From positions 114,188 to 178,187 of the forward strand of contig CAMAXP010000001.1 of NCBI GenBank assembly GCA_945862265.1: 64,000 bases of DNA, read 5' to 3'. This document shows positions 44,673 to 53,628 of this stretch, piece after piece. The notes beneath the pieces were generated by a model. It had not been told where the DNA came from, searched no databases, and saw only the letters and a program-made list of their open reading frames with translations. Position 1 is the stretch's first letter. Each line of letters starts with the position of its first letter. Origin of the DNA: Bordetella parapertussis (lineage in GTDB: Bacteria; Pseudomonadota; Gammaproteobacteria; Burkholderiales; SG8-39). A program made the position numbers and the translations under genes.

Positions 44673-45438
44673 CCCGATCCTCAGGGCCACCGGCATCACT
44701 CGCACCTACGGTGCGCGCACGGCTGTGGACGACGTGTCGTTCGAACTCTGGCCGGGCGAGGTGCTTGCAGTGGTGGGCGAGTCGGGCTCGGGCAAGTCGA
44801 CCCTGCTTAACTGTGTGTCAGCTCGCCTGAAACCTGACGCCGGCAAGGTTGAGTTCCTCACGCGCCACGAAGGGGTTGTCGACGTGCACGCGATGTCCGA
44901 GGCCGCGCGGCGCCTGCTCGCGCGGACCGACTGGGGCTATGTGCACCAGAACGCCGCCGAGGGCCTGCGCATGGACGTCTCGGCCGGGGCCAACGTGGGC
45001 GAGCGGCTCATGGCGCTGGGCGAGCGCCACTACGGCCGCATCCGGGGCGAGGCCTCGGACTGGCTCACGCGGGTGGAGATGGACGCGGGGCGCATCGACG
45101 AGTCTCCGCGCAACTTTTCCGGCGGCATGCGCCAGCGGTTGCAGATTGCCCGCAACCTGGTTACCCGGCCACGGCTCGTGTTCATGGACGAACCGACCTC
45201 GGGCCTCGACGTCTCCGTGCAGGCGAAGCTTCTCGACCTGCTGCGTTCGCTCACCCGGAAATATTCGCTCGCGGCCGTGATCGTGACGCACGACCTCGCG
45301 GTAGCGCGTCTTCTCGCACACCGGCTGATGGTGATGAAAGCAGGGCGCGTGGTGGAAACCGGGCTCACCGACCAGGTGCTTGACGATCCGCAGCACCCCT
45401 ACACGCAGTTGCTCGTTTCGTCGGTGTTGCAGCCATGA
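44665..45438 (+). CDS. phnK: C-P lyase ABC-type ATPase PhnK
   Basis: A 257-residue ABC ATPase that binds the C-P lyase core rather than a membrane channel. Walker A is [14 protein letters not shown], the Q-loop region is DWGYVHQNAAEGLRM, the signature is FSGGMRQRLQIARNL, and Walker B is LVFMDEPTSGLD. The QNAAEGLRM stretch separates PhnK from transport ATPases. It overlaps both phnJ and phnL. Confidence 0.95.
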   Translation: MDSPILRATGITRTYGARTAVDDVSFELWPGEVLAVVGESGSGKSTLLNCVSARLKPDAGKVEFLTRHEGVVDVHAMSEAARRLLARTDWGYVHQNAAEGLRMDVSAGANVGERLMALGERHYGRIRGEASDWLTRVEMDAGRIDESPRNFSGGMRQRLQIARNLVTRPRLVFMDEPTSGLDVSVQAKLLDLLRSLTRKYSLAAVIVTHDLAVARLLAHRLMVMKAGRVVETGLTDQVLDDPQHPYTQLLVSSVLQP

Positions 45439-46139
45439 CCGCGCCAGCGATCCGGGTGCAGAACCTGTCGAAGAAATTTGTCCTCCATAACCAGGGCGGG
45501 GCGGAACTGCCCGTGCTCGAGAACATCGACCTCGAGGTCGCGCCGGGGGAGTGCGTAGTGCTCGACGGCCCGTCGGGCTCGGGCAAGAGCACGCTGCTGA
45601 AATGCCTTTACGCAAACTACCGGGCCAACACCGGGACGGTCCACATACGCGAAGGGGATACGGAGACCGAACTCGGCAGCGCCACACCGCGCGAGTTGCT
45701 GCGCCTGCGTCGCGATACGGTGGGCTATGTGAGCCAGTTCCTGCGGGTGATCCCTCGCGTTCCTGCACTCGACATTGTGGCGGAGCCGCTGGTGGACGAC
45801 GCCGGGGATGACCCCGAGAAAGTGCGCGAGGCGCAGCGCCTTGCCAAGAACCTACTGCTTCGATTGCGCATCCCGCAGCGGCTGTGGTTTGTGCCGCCGG
45901 CGACCTTCTCGGGTGGCGAGCAGCAGCGCATCAACATCGCGCGCAGCTTCATCAAGCCGCGCCCGATCCTCCTGCTCGACGAACCCACGGCGTCCCTGGA
46001 CGCCGACAACCGCGTGACCGTGGTGAGCCTCATCAACGAGGCGCGCGAGCGGGGCGCGGCGATCGTCGGGATCTTCCACGACGCCCGCGTACGCGACTCG
46101 GTCGCCACTCACGTCGTCAACATGACAAGGCCGCTATGA
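45435..46139 (+). CDS. phnL: C-P lyase ABC-type ATPase PhnL
   Basis: A 234-residue partner ATPase of the C-P lyase complex. Walker A is [19 protein letters not shown], the Q-loop region is YVSQFLRVIPRV, the signature is FSGGEQQRINIARSF, and Walker B is ILLLDEPTASLD. The ALDIVAEPLVDDAGD region is typical of PhnL. It overlaps phnK and phnM by 4 bp each. Confidence 0.95.
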   Translation: MTAPAIRVQNLSKKFVLHNQGGAELPVLENIDLEVAPGECVVLDGPSGSGKSTLLKCLYANYRANTGTVHIREGDTETELGSATPRELLRLRRDTVGYVSQFLRVIPRVPALDIVAEPLVDDAGDDPEKVREAQRLAKNLLLRLRIPQRLWFVPPATFSGGEQQRINIARSFIKPRPILLLDEPTASLDADNRVTVVSLINEARERGAAIVGIFHDARVRDSVATHVVNMTRPL

Positions 46140-47293
46140 ACGGTGAACTGGTATTCAAGAGTGCCCGGCTGGTGCTGGGCGGCGAAGTGGTGCAGGGCAC
46201 CCTCGCGGTTGCAGGCGGGTCGATCGTTGCGGTCGACTCGGGCGGGACGGGTGTGCCGGAGGCGGCCGACCTAGAAGGCGATTTCCTCCTGCCCGGGTTG
46301 GTCGAGCTCCATACCGACAACTTCGAGCGCCACCTGATGCCGCGCCCGAAGGTGCGCTGGGCCACGCTGCCCGCGCTCCTCGCGCATGACGCCGAAGTCG
46401 CGGCTTCTGGCATCACCACGGTATTCGACTCCCTCGGGGTCGGCGATACCGACGAGGATGCCCTGCGCGGCCAGGGCTGGGGCGAAGTCATCGACGCCAT
46501 TGGTCGCGCGACCCAGGACGGGCTCCTGCGCGCCGAGCACCTGCTGCACGTGCGCTGCGAACTGGCGGCGCCGAACACGGTCGAGTTGTTCGAGCCCTTT
46601 GTCGGCGACTCGCGCGTCGGCCTGATCTCGCTGATGGACCATACGCCCGGCCAGAGGCAGTGGGAGAACATCGAACAGGCGCGGGTCTACTACACCGGCA
46701 AGAAAGGCTGGTCCAACGAGAAATTCGACCGCCAGGTGGTGGATGCAAAGGCCGTTCAGGAGCGGTACGCGCTGCCGCACCGCAGGCATTTCGTGGAATA
46801 CGCGAAACGCCACGGCATCGTGCTCGCGAGCCATGACGACACACGCAGGGAGCACGTGCTCGAGGCGCATGCCGAGGGCGCCACGATCTCGGAATTCCCC
46901 ACCAGCCTCCTCGCGGCCACGGTGGCCTGCGAAAAAGGCATGTCGGTGGTGATGGGCGCGCCCAACGTGGTGCGCGGCGGCTCCCACTCGGGCAATGTGT
47001 CCGCGCTGGACCTCGCCCGCCAGGGACTGCTGCATACCCTCTCGTCGGATTACGTCCCGATCAGCCTGTTGATGGCGGCCTTTCGCCTCGTCGACGAAGC
47101 CGGCTGGAGCATCCCGCAGGCCGTGGCTTCGGTGAGTTGCAACCCGGCGGTGTCGATGGGTCTCAAGGATCGCGGGGAGATCGCCCCGGGCAAACGGGCC
47201 GACCTCGTGCAGGTACGGCTGGTCGAGGGATTGGAAGGGCGCAAGCAGCCCGTGGTGCGCGCGGTGTGGCGCGAAGGCCGGAGGATCGTATGA
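46136..47293 (+). CDS. phnM: RPnTP hydrolase PhnM
   Basis: A 385-residue amidohydrolase-fold enzyme that removes pyrophosphate from ribose-phosphonate triphosphate. The metal motif [20 protein letters not shown] is intact, as are [13 protein letters not shown] and [16 protein letters not shown]. Starts at ATG 46136 within the phnL stop; overlaps phnC by 4 bp. Downstream steps normally need PhnP and PhnN, neither of which is seen in the window. Confidence 0.96.
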   Translation: MNGELVFKSARLVLGGEVVQGTLAVAGGSIVAVDSGGTGVPEAADLEGDFLLPGLVELHTDNFERHLMPRPKVRWATLPALLAHDAEVAASGITTVFDSLGVGDTDEDALRGQGWGEVIDAIGRATQDGLLRAEHLLHVRCELAAPNTVELFEPFVGDSRVGLISLMDHTPGQRQWENIEQARVYYTGKKGWSNEKFDRQVVDAKAVQERYALPHRRHFVEYAKRHGIVLASHDDTRREHVLEAHAEGATISEFPTSLLAATVACEKGMSVVMGAPNVVRGGSHSGNVSALDLARQGLLHTLSSDYVPISLLMAAFRLVDEAGWSIPQAVASVSCNPAVSMGLKDRGEIAPGKRADLVQVRLVEGLEGRKQPVVRAVWREGRRIV

Positions 47294-48180
47294 GCGCGCC
47301 CGCCGAAATCACGCCGGCCATCCGGGTTCGTGCGCTTTCGAAGACCTTTCCCGGCGGGCACCGCGCGCTGCATGCGCTCGACCTGCTGGTCATGCCGGGC
47401 GAAATGGTGGCCCTGATCGGTGCTTCGGGGTCGGGAAAATCCACCCTGCTGCGCCACATCGCAGGCCTGGCCGCCGCAGACCTCGGGTCGCCGAGCCGGA
47501 TCGAGATCTTCGGCCGTCCGGTGCAGTCCGAAGGGCGCATCGCCCGCGACGTGCGCAGCGTCAGGGCCGGCGTCGGGTTCGTCTTCCAGCAGTTCAACCT
47601 GGTCGGGCGGCTGCCGGTGCTCGTGAATGTGATGGCAGGCGCGGTGCACCGCCTGCCGTTGTGGCGCAGCCTGCCGCGCTGGTTCGGCGCCAAGGAAACG
47701 GCTTGCGGTCACGAGGCGTTGCGTCGCGTGGGCATCCCGGAATGTGCGGCGCAGCGCGCATCGACGCTGTCCGGCGGGCAGCAGCAGCGCGCGGCGATCG
47801 CGCGCACGCTGGTGCAGGGCGCACGCGTGGTGCTGGCCGATGAGCCCATTGCTTCGCTCGACCCGGAATCCTCCCGGCGCGTAATGGAGATCCTCGCGCG
47901 TATCAATCGGGAAGACGGCTGCACCGTCGTCGTTTCGCTCCACCAGGTCAACGTGGCGATGAAGTACTGCCCGCGAACGGTGGCGTTGAACAAGGGGCAG
48001 GTGGTCTACGACGGGCCTTCGTCCGCGCTGACACCCGCGTTGCTGCGCGAGCTGTACGGGGCGGAAGCCGACGAAATCCTCTCACTGCCCGACCATATCT
48101 CCACCCTGGTCGACAAGCCCAACCCCACGCCCGCGACTGCCCGGCCGAAATCCATGGCCGAAGCCGCGCTGGGCGGATGA
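47290..48180 (+). CDS. phnC: Phosphonate ABC importer ATPase PhnC
   Basis: A 296-residue ATPase of the phosphonate importer. Walker A is [17 protein letters not shown], the Q-loop region is [21 protein letters not shown], the signature is [15 protein letters not shown], Walker B is [12 protein letters not shown], and the switch is [14 protein letters not shown]. The Q-loop and HQV switch are PhnC-specific. A C-terminal 40-residue tail ([17 protein letters not shown]) extends beyond most PhnC proteins. It overlaps phnM by 4 bp. Confidence 0.95.
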   Translation: MSAPAEITPAIRVRALSKTFPGGHRALHALDLLVMPGEMVALIGASGSGKSTLLRHIAGLAAADLGSPSRIEIFGRPVQSEGRIARDVRSVRAGVGFVFQQFNLVGRLPVLVNVMAGAVHRLPLWRSLPRWFGAKETACGHEALRRVGIPECAAQRASTLSGGQQQRAAIARTLVQGARVVLADEPIASLDPESSRRVMEILARINREDGCTVVVSLHQVNVAMKYCPRTVALNKGQVVYDGPSSALTPALLRELYGAEADEILSLPDHISTLVDKPNPTPATARPKSMAEAALGG

Positions 48181-48204
48181 GCATACAAACCTAGGAGCAT
48201 GACA

Positions 48205-49188
48205 ATGATTCGCAGACTACTCGCAGGCTTCGCAATCGCCGGTGTGACAGCCCTGGCTGCCGGCCCCGCCGCGGCGCAGGACCTGAAGGAAATCAATTTC
48301 GGCATCATTTCCACCGAGTCCTCGCAGAACCTCAAGCAGGACTGGCAGCCGCTCCTCGACGACATGGCGAGGAAGACCGGCCTCAAGGTCAACGCGTTCT
48401 TCTCGCCCGACTACGCCGGCGTCATCGAGGGCATGCGCTTCAACAAGGTGCATGTCGCCTGGTTCGGCAACAAGTCGGCGATGGAAGCGGTGGACCGCGC
48501 GAGCGCCGAGGTATTCGCCCAGATGGTGAACGCGGATGGCTCGCAGGGATACAACTCGGTCCTGCTCGTGCACCGCGACAGCCCGATCAAGTCGGTCGAG
48601 GACATGCTGAAGAACGCCAAGTCGCTGTCCTTCGGCAACGGCGACCCGAACTCCACCTCGGGCTTCCTCGTGCCGAGCTACTACGTCTTTGCGATGAACA
48701 ACGTCGAGGCGAAGTCGATCTTCAGGGTCGTGCGCAGCGCCAACCATGAAACCAATGCGCTTGCGGTGGCCAACAAGCAGGTCGATGTGGCGACCAACAA
48801 TACCGAGAACCTGGAGAAGATCCAGGAGCGCTTCCCCGAAAAGTTCAAGGAGATGCGCGTGATCTGGACCTCGCCGCTGATCCCGCTCGACCCGCTGGTC
48901 ATGCGCAAGGACCTGCCGGAAGCCGCCAAGGCGAAGATCAAGACCTTCTTCTACACCTACGGGCAGGGCGGGCAGAAGGAGAAGGACAACCTCATGAAGC
49001 TCTCGAAACTCTCGATGTTCAAGGAGTCTTCCAACCGCCAGCTGATCCCGATCCGCCAGCTGGAGCTCTTCCGCGAGAAGACCAAGCTCGAGGCGGACAC
49101 CGCAATGGCGCCGGCGGACCGGCAGGCAAAGCTTTCGGAACTCAACCGCAAGCTTGCCGACCTCAACCAGCAACTCGCCCAGAAGTAG
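48205..49188 (+). CDS. phnD: Phosphonate-binding periplasmic protein PhnD
   Basis: A 327-residue periplasmic binding protein. The second ATG (48205) is chosen because AGGAG lies 7 nt upstream; ATG 48199 is too close to it. Signal peptide MIRRLLAGFAIAGVTALAAGPAAAQ. Family features are NFGIISTESSQNLKQDWQPLL, VHVAWFGNKSAMEAVDR and SFGNGDPNSTSGFLVPSYY. The C-terminal 50 residues are helical and charged. It delivers 2-aminoethylphosphonate-type ligands to PhnE. Confidence 0.94.
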   Translation: MIRRLLAGFAIAGVTALAAGPAAAQDLKEINFGIISTESSQNLKQDWQPLLDDMARKTGLKVNAFFSPDYAGVIEGMRFNKVHVAWFGNKSAMEAVDRASAEVFAQMVNADGSQGYNSVLLVHRDSPIKSVEDMLKNAKSLSFGNGDPNSTSGFLVPSYYVFAMNNVEAKSIFRVVRSANHETNALAVANKQVDVATNNTENLEKIQERFPEKFKEMRVIWTSPLIPLDPLVMRKDLPEAAKAKIKTFFYTYGQGGQKEKDNLMKLSKLSMFKESSNRQLIPIRQLELFREKTKLEADTAMAPADRQAKLSELNRKLADLNQQLAQK

Positions 49189-49197
49189 GCGGGCACG

Positions 49198-49998
49198 ATG
49201 GCTGCGGTCACCGGAGAGACCCTGCTGGCTGCGCCCGCCGTGGCGCGGACGGGATGGCTGCCGCTCGTCGGCTGGGGCGTGATCCTCGCGCTGCTGGCCG
49301 CATCCTGGCAGGGCGCGGACATGCGCCCGCTCGACCTCATCCGCGATTCCGGCAACATGGCCAAATACGCGGCGGACTTCTTCCCGCCGAATTTCGGCCA
49401 GTGGCGGATCTACCTGGCCGAAATGGTGGTGACCCTGCAGATTGCGTTGTGGGGTACGGCGCTCGCGGTGGTGACCGCGATCCCGTTCGGCCTGGCTTCG
49501 TCCTCGAACCTGGTGCCCTGGTGGGTCTACCAGCCTGTGCGGCGACTGATGGACGCCTCGCGCGCGATCAACGAGATGGTGTTTGCGATGCTGTTCGTCG
49601 TCGCGGTCGGCTTGGGGCCTTTCGCCGGGGTGCTGGCGATCTGGGTGCATACCACCGGCAGCCTCGCCAAGCTGTTTTCCGAAGCGGTGGAGGCCATCGA
49701 CCCGCAACCGGTCGAGGGCATCCGCTCCACCGGCGCCAATGCGCTGGAGGAAATCGCCTATGGCGTGCTGCCGCAGGTGCTGCCGCTGTGGATCTCGTTC
49801 ACGCTGTACCGCTTCGAAGCCAACGTGCGCTCGGCCTCCGTGGTCGGCATGGTCGGGGCCGGCGGCATCGGCGTGATCCTGTGGGAAATCATCCGCGGGT
49901 TCTACTACGCGGAAACCTGCGCCGTGATGATCATCATCGCGGTCAGCGTCACGCTGATCGACCTCGCCTCGGCGCGCATCCGCCAGACTCTTATCTAG
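49198..49998 (+). CDS. phnE: Phosphonate ABC importer permease PhnE
   Basis: A 266-residue inner-membrane permease with about six helices. [13 protein letters not shown] region [31 protein letters not shown], the ABC-dock loop [33 protein letters not shown], and [22 protein letters not shown] identify PhnE. It is the only phosphonate permease, presumably a homodimer. It follows phnD by 9 bp and precedes the HD-domain gene by 8 bp. Confidence 0.94.
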   Translation: MAAVTGETLLAAPAVARTGWLPLVGWGVILALLAASWQGADMRPLDLIRDSGNMAKYAADFFPPNFGQWRIYLAEMVVTLQIALWGTALAVVTAIPFGLASSSNLVPWWVYQPVRRLMDASRAINEMVFAMLFVVAVGLGPFAGVLAIWVHTTGSLAKLFSEAVEAIDPQPVEGIRSTGANALEEIAYGVLPQVLPLWISFTLYRFEANVRSASVVGMVGAGGIGVILWEIIRGFYYAETCAVMIIIAVSVTLIDLASARIRQTLI

Positions 49999-50006
49999 GA
50001 GGCCGC

Positions 50007-50618
50007 ATGGCCCTGAGCGTTGAAGACATCGCGGTGCTGTTCGAAGTCCGCGGCCGGGAAATGTACGGCCGCGAAGCCGTCAGCCAGCTGGAACATGCCC
50101 TGCAATGCGCGCAACTGGCGGAGGATGCCGGTGCGGGTCCCGAACTGGTGAGCGCCTGCCTCCTTCATGACCTCGGGCACCTGCTGGCCGCCCCGAAGGG
50201 CGAGATGCGCGACGACGTGGACGATGTCCACCAATACTTCGCGATCCCTTTCCTGCGCGGCGTCTTCCCCGACGCCGTCCTCGAGCCGATCCGGTTGCAC
50301 GTGGACGCGAAGCGCTGGCTTTGCGCGGCGGAGCCGGCCTACTGGGACAGCCTGTCGGCCGCCTCCAAGCACAGCCTCGAACTGCAGGGCGGCATTTTCG
50401 CGGAAGACGGGGCGAAGAAATTCATTGACCAGCCGCACGCCTCCGAGGCGGTGCTGCTGCGGCGCTGGGATGATTTTGCGAAAACCCAGGGCAAGGCGAC
50501 GCCTTCCCTGCGGCACTACCTGTCAGTGCTCGAGTCCTGCCAGGTTGCTCAGAACGAGACGGACGCCAGCACGATCAGCGCGCCCAGCGCGGCGCCGGCC
50601 AGCACGTCGCTCGGGTAG
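50007..50618 (+). CDS. PhnZ-like HD-domain phosphonate oxygenase
   Basis: A 203-residue HD-domain protein of the phosphonate-operon group that includes PhnZ, a di-iron oxygenase cleaving 1-hydroxyphosphonates. Ligand motifs are REAVSQLEHALQCAQLAED, LLHDLGHLL (the HD pair) and LHVDAKRWLCA. PhnZ normally works with the hydroxylase PhnY, which is absent here. ATG 50007 follows AGGAGG. The last about 25 residues (QNETDASTISAPSAAPASTS) lie antisense to the PAP2 gene and look like a low-complexity extension beyond the family end. Confidence 0.8.
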   Translation: MALSVEDIAVLFEVRGREMYGREAVSQLEHALQCAQLAEDAGAGPELVSACLLHDLGHLLAAPKGEMRDDVDDVHQYFAIPFLRGVFPDAVLEPIRLHVDAKRWLCAAEPAYWDSLSAASKHSLELQGGIFAEDGAKKFIDQPHASEAVLLRRWDDFAKTQGKATPSLRHYLSVLESCQVAQNETDASTISAPSAAPASTSLG

Positions 50619-51079
50619 TGAAGGCCGAGCACCAGGCGTGACGCCGCGACGAGCAGCGTGAACGGGACCAGGAAGGCCGCCAGCACCGGGTAGTACGAGC
50701 AGGCGACCAGCGTGAAGGCCACGGCGTGCAACGTGTGCCCGGATGGAAAGCTGAACTGGTCCAGCGGTTGGGCGCCCGCCGCGATGTGCTGGTGCACCTG
50801 GTAGGGCCGCGGGCGCAGCGTGCCGCGCTTAAGGAGCTTGTAGGTCAGCGTGCAGGCGAGTCCCACCGCAGCCATGTGGAACACAGGCAGCGGCGCGTTG
50901 AGCCGGTCTGCAAGCAGCAGCGCAAGCATCAGCGCATACCAGAGGATCCCGTTGCCCAGCCAGCTGACCGCCCGGAACAGGGCGAGGAGTACGGGCACGC
51001 GGATCATCCGGTTGAACGAAACGCACACCCGTTCGTCCCAGTTCTGGAGTCTTGCGAGGGTCAGTTCGAGTCGGCTCAT
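50549..51079 (-). CDS. PAP2-family lipid phosphatase
   Basis: A 176-residue membrane phosphatase of the type 2 phosphatidic acid phosphatase family. The three-part active site is complete: KRGTLRPRP, FPSGHT and SRLVLGLHYPSDV. About five helices are predicted. It probably dephosphorylates phosphatidate or a prenyl/lipid phosphate at the periplasmic face, producing diacylglycerol. ATG 51079 (MSRLELTLARLQNWDE) is preferred over GTG 51094. The last 70 bp overlap the HD-domain gene on the other strand. Confidence 0.88.
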   Translation of the reverse strand: MSRLELTLARLQNWDERVCVSFNRMIRVPVLLALFRAVSWLGNGILWYALMLALLLADRLNAPLPVFHMAAVGLACTLTYKLLKRGTLRPRPYQVHQHIAAGAQPLDQFSFPSGHTLHAVAFTLVACSYYPVLAAFLVPFTLLVAASRLVLGLHYPSDVLAGAALGALIVLASVSF

Positions 51080-51154
51080 GCGCGCAGGTTGCACGCGGCA
51101 TGTGAAGCCGGCGTGACCGGCGCGTGAAGATTGCGTTACTCAGTGTGGCCTGAC

Positions 51155-51523
51155 TCAGAACGCAAGCACGAGGACCCAGACCGCCGCTGCGTTGAGGAGG
51201 GCGACCATCACGGCCGCGCTGCCGATGTCCTTGGCGCGCTTGGCGAGGCGATGATCCTCGAGCGAGATGCGGTCCACCGTGGCCTCCACCGCGGAGTTGA
51301 GCAATTCGACGATGAGCACGAGGAGCACGCTGCCCACCAGCAGGGCCTTTCCCGTTCCCGAGGGGCCGAACCAGAGTCCGAGCGGCACCATCACCAGGGC
51401 GAGCAGCAGTTCCTGGCGGAACGCATCCTCGTTGCGGGTCGCTTCCGAGAGGCCGGCGAGCGAGTAGCCAGTGGCGTTGATGAGGCGCCGCAGGCCGGTC
51501 TTGCCTTTGTGGGGGCTTTCCAT
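51155..51523 (-). CDS. dgkA: Diacylglycerol kinase DgkA
   Basis: A 122-residue three-helix membrane kinase. The family core is GLRRLINATGYSLAGLSEATRNEDAFRQELLLAL, ELLNSAVEATVDR (Glu catalytic region) and RAKDIGSAAVMVALLNA. It phosphorylates diacylglycerol to phosphatidate, the reverse of the PAP2 reaction next door, so the two together could set the diacylglycerol pool used by BtaA. ATG 51523 (MESPHKGKTG) fits the family; the longer upstream frame does not. Confidence 0.95.
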   Translation of the reverse strand: MESPHKGKTGLRRLINATGYSLAGLSEATRNEDAFRQELLLALVMVPLGLWFGPSGTGKALLVGSVLLVLIVELLNSAVEATVDRISLEDHRLAKRAKDIGSAAVMVALLNAAAVWVLVLAF

Positions 51524-51561
51524 GGGGGCGGAATGTATCACGCTGTATCGCAATTTCGCGC

Positions 51562-51590
51562 GTGTCACCAACCTTTCACGTGCGTGTCAC
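51562..51590 (+). promoter_or_regulatory. Triple-unit Pho-box-like element before btaA
   Basis: Three 11-bp direct units begin at 51562 (GTGTCACCAAC), 51573 (CTTTCACGTGC) and 51584 (GTGTCACCGCC). Each starts with a CTGTCAT-like 7-mer, and the 11-bp period is that of PhoB sites. Units 1-2 match the 18-nt consensus at 13 positions. No clear -10 is visible at the expected 10-nt distance; TAAAGT (51612-51617) is the best candidate. Confidence 0.65.
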
Positions 51591-51649
51591 CGCCCCGTAA
51601 CCCGGCGTGCCTAAAGTCCGACGCGAACTCACAAGGAAAGGACGCGCGC

Positions 51650-52891
51650 ATGGATCGGATCGATGACAGGGTGCTGGCCCGCGCCAGTTCGGGGCCGGCA
51701 GTACAGAGGACCCTGTTCGAAAGGATCGACCAGCGGGTGTTCGACGCCCTGTATTCGCGGTCGCTGGTCTACAACACCTGCTGGGAGGATCCGGCGGTGG
51801 ACCGCAGGGCGCTCGACCTGGGCCCCGACGACCATGTGCTGGTCATCACGAGCGCTGGCTGCAATGCCCTCGACTACGCGCTCACCGGCGTGGCGAGCGT
51901 GCACGCAGTCGATGCCAATCCGCGCCAGTCGGCACTCCTTGAACTCAAGCTCGCCGGCATCCGCAGGCTGGAGTTCCAGGATTTCTTTGGTTTGTTCGGC
52001 AACGGATATCACCCGGACGCAAAGCGGATCTACCGCAGCGCGCTGCGGTCGGACCTTTCGCCGTTTGCGCGCGATTTCTGGGACCAGCGCATCAGCTGGT
52101 TCGCCGACGAGCGGCGCGGCGGGAGCTTTTACTACCACGGGTTGTCCGGCGTGGTGGCGCGCGGATTCAGGCACTACCTCGCGTTGCGGCCGGCCTTGCG
52201 CCGCGGCGTGGCGGAACTGCTCGAAACGCGCACGCTCGCCGAGCAGCGCAGCGTCTACGACTCGCAGGTGCACCCGCATATGTGGGGGCGGGGACTGAAC
52301 TGGGTGCTGTCGCAAAGCGTGACCATGAGCCTCTTGGGCGTCCCGGGGCCGCAAAAACGCGAAGTGGAATTGCAGCACGAGGGCGGGGTGGCCGGCTTCG
52401 TGCGCGAGGCGATCGAGTACGTGTTCCGCGACCTGCCGCTGCAGTCGAACTATTTCTGGACGCTCTACCTGCGCGGGCGCTACAGCCCCGACTGCTGCCC
52501 GGAGTATCTGAAGCCGGCCAATTTCGCCGCGCTCAAGGGCGGGCTCGCCGACCGGATCGCGGTGCATACCTGCACGGTGACCGAGTTCCTGCGCGGCACG
52601 CGCGAGCCGATCACCCGGCTGGTGCTGCTTGACCACATGGACTGGATGAGTTCCTACCTGCCGGAGGCCCTGTGCGAGGAATGGGAGGCGATCCTCGAGC
52701 GGGCGAAGCCCGGGGCGCGGCTGATCCTGCGCAGCGCCCACCGCCGGCCGGCGTATCTGCACCAGTTGAAGGTGGGTGGACGGCCGCTGAAGGAACTGCT
52801 CAAGTTCCATGACGGCCTCGCGATGGCGCTGCAGCCGCTGGATCGCGTACATACCTACGCAGGCTTTCACATCGCGGACATCCCGGCGTGA
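51650..52891 (+). CDS. btaA: BtaA: SAM:diacylglycerol 3-amino-3-carboxypropyltransferase (DUF3419)
   Basis: A 413-residue DUF3419 protein matching BtaA, which transfers the 3-amino-3-carboxypropyl group of S-adenosylmethionine to diacylglycerol, the first step of betaine lipid (DGTS) synthesis. Diagnostic segments are VYNTCWEDPAVDRRALDLGPDDHVLVITSAGCNALDY (SAM-binding), VHAVDANPRQSALLELKLAG, and LVLLDHMDWM near the C-terminus. The start is ATG 51650 behind AAGGAAAGGA. A triple Pho-box-like element lies upstream. It overlaps btaB by 4 bp. Confidence 0.92.
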   Translation: MDRIDDRVLARASSGPAVQRTLFERIDQRVFDALYSRSLVYNTCWEDPAVDRRALDLGPDDHVLVITSAGCNALDYALTGVASVHAVDANPRQSALLELKLAGIRRLEFQDFFGLFGNGYHPDAKRIYRSALRSDLSPFARDFWDQRISWFADERRGGSFYYHGLSGVVARGFRHYLALRPALRRGVAELLETRTLAEQRSVYDSQVHPHMWGRGLNWVLSQSVTMSLLGVPGPQKREVELQHEGGVAGFVREAIEYVFRDLPLQSNYFWTLYLRGRYSPDCCPEYLKPANFAALKGGLADRIAVHTCTVTEFLRGTREPITRLVLLDHMDWMSSYLPEALCEEWEAILERAKPGARLILRSAHRRPAYLHQLKVGGRPLKELLKFHDGLAMALQPLDRVHTYAGFHIADIPA

Positions 52892-53628
52892 TGCTGGTCG
52901 AAGATGGCCGCGTGCTGCTGCGCCTGTTGCGCGGCCAGCCCCGCGCCGCCAACCATGCGGACCGGCTGGAAGCCTTCTATGCGCCGCAGGCGGAGCACTA
53001 CGATCGCTTTCGGGAGCGCCTGTTGCATGGGCGCCGGGAGTTGATCGAGCGGCTCGACCCGCGGCCCGGCCAGTCGGTGGTGGAACTCGGCGGTGGTACT
53101 GGGCGCAACCTCGAATATCTTGGCGATCGCGTGGGCACCCTGGGGCGGTTCGAACTGGTCGACTTGTGCCCGTCGCTGCTTACGCAGGCGAGGAAACGCT
53201 GCGAGCGCTGGCCCGGGATCGTCACGGCGGTGCAGGCCGATGCCACGACCTACCGGCCGGCGTGGGCGAGCAAATACGGGGTCGACTGCGTGGTGTTCTC
53301 CTACTCGCTCACCATGATCCCTGACTGGCGGCGCGCAATGAACAACGCCATCCGCATGTTGAGGCCGGGCGGACTGCTGGGCGTGGTGGATTTCTACGTG
53401 TCGCCGGACGTGCCCCGGCCCGGAGGCGCGCGCCATGGCTGGGCCGCGCGCCGCTTCTGGCCGCGCTGGTTCGGCCACGACGGTGTGCACCTCAGCGCCG
53501 AACACCTGCCCGAATTGATGCGGCGCACGGACCCGGTGGTGTGTGAAGAGCGTCTCGCGCCGGTGCCCTACCTTCCTGCATTGAAAGCACCCTATTACCT
53601 CTATGTCGGCAGAAAACGGGTCGGCTGA
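52888..53628 (+). CDS. btaB: BtaB: N-methyltransferase for betaine-lipid synthesis
   Basis: A 246-residue class I methyltransferase. Motif I is VVELGGGTGRNLEYLGDRV (about residues 60-78), followed by FELVDLCPSLL and the VVFSYSLTMIPDW motif typical of BtaB. It is predicted to add three methyl groups to diacylglycerylhomoserine to give DGTS. The start is GTG 52888, within the btaA stop (ATG 52891 is possible). It overlaps the plcP-like gene by 26 bp, indicating a btaA-btaB-plcP operon. Confidence 0.9.
   Translation: MMLVEDGRVLLRLLRGQPRAANHADRLEAFYAPQAEHYDRFRERLLHGRRELIERLDPRPGQSVVELGGGTGRNLEYLGDRVGTLGRFELVDLCPSLLTQARKRCERWPGIVTAVQADATTYRPAWASKYGVDCVVFSYSLTMIPDWRRAMNNAIRMLRPGGLLGVVDFYVSPDVPRPGGARHGWAARRFWPRWFGHDGVHLSAEHLPELMRRTDPVVCEERLAPVPYLPALKAPYYLYVGRKRVG

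Noticed and set aside
51131..51165. TTGCGTT/AACGCAA inverted repeat at the end of dgkA
   Set aside because: Short arms with a 21-nt loop and no U-tract; too weak to call as a terminator.
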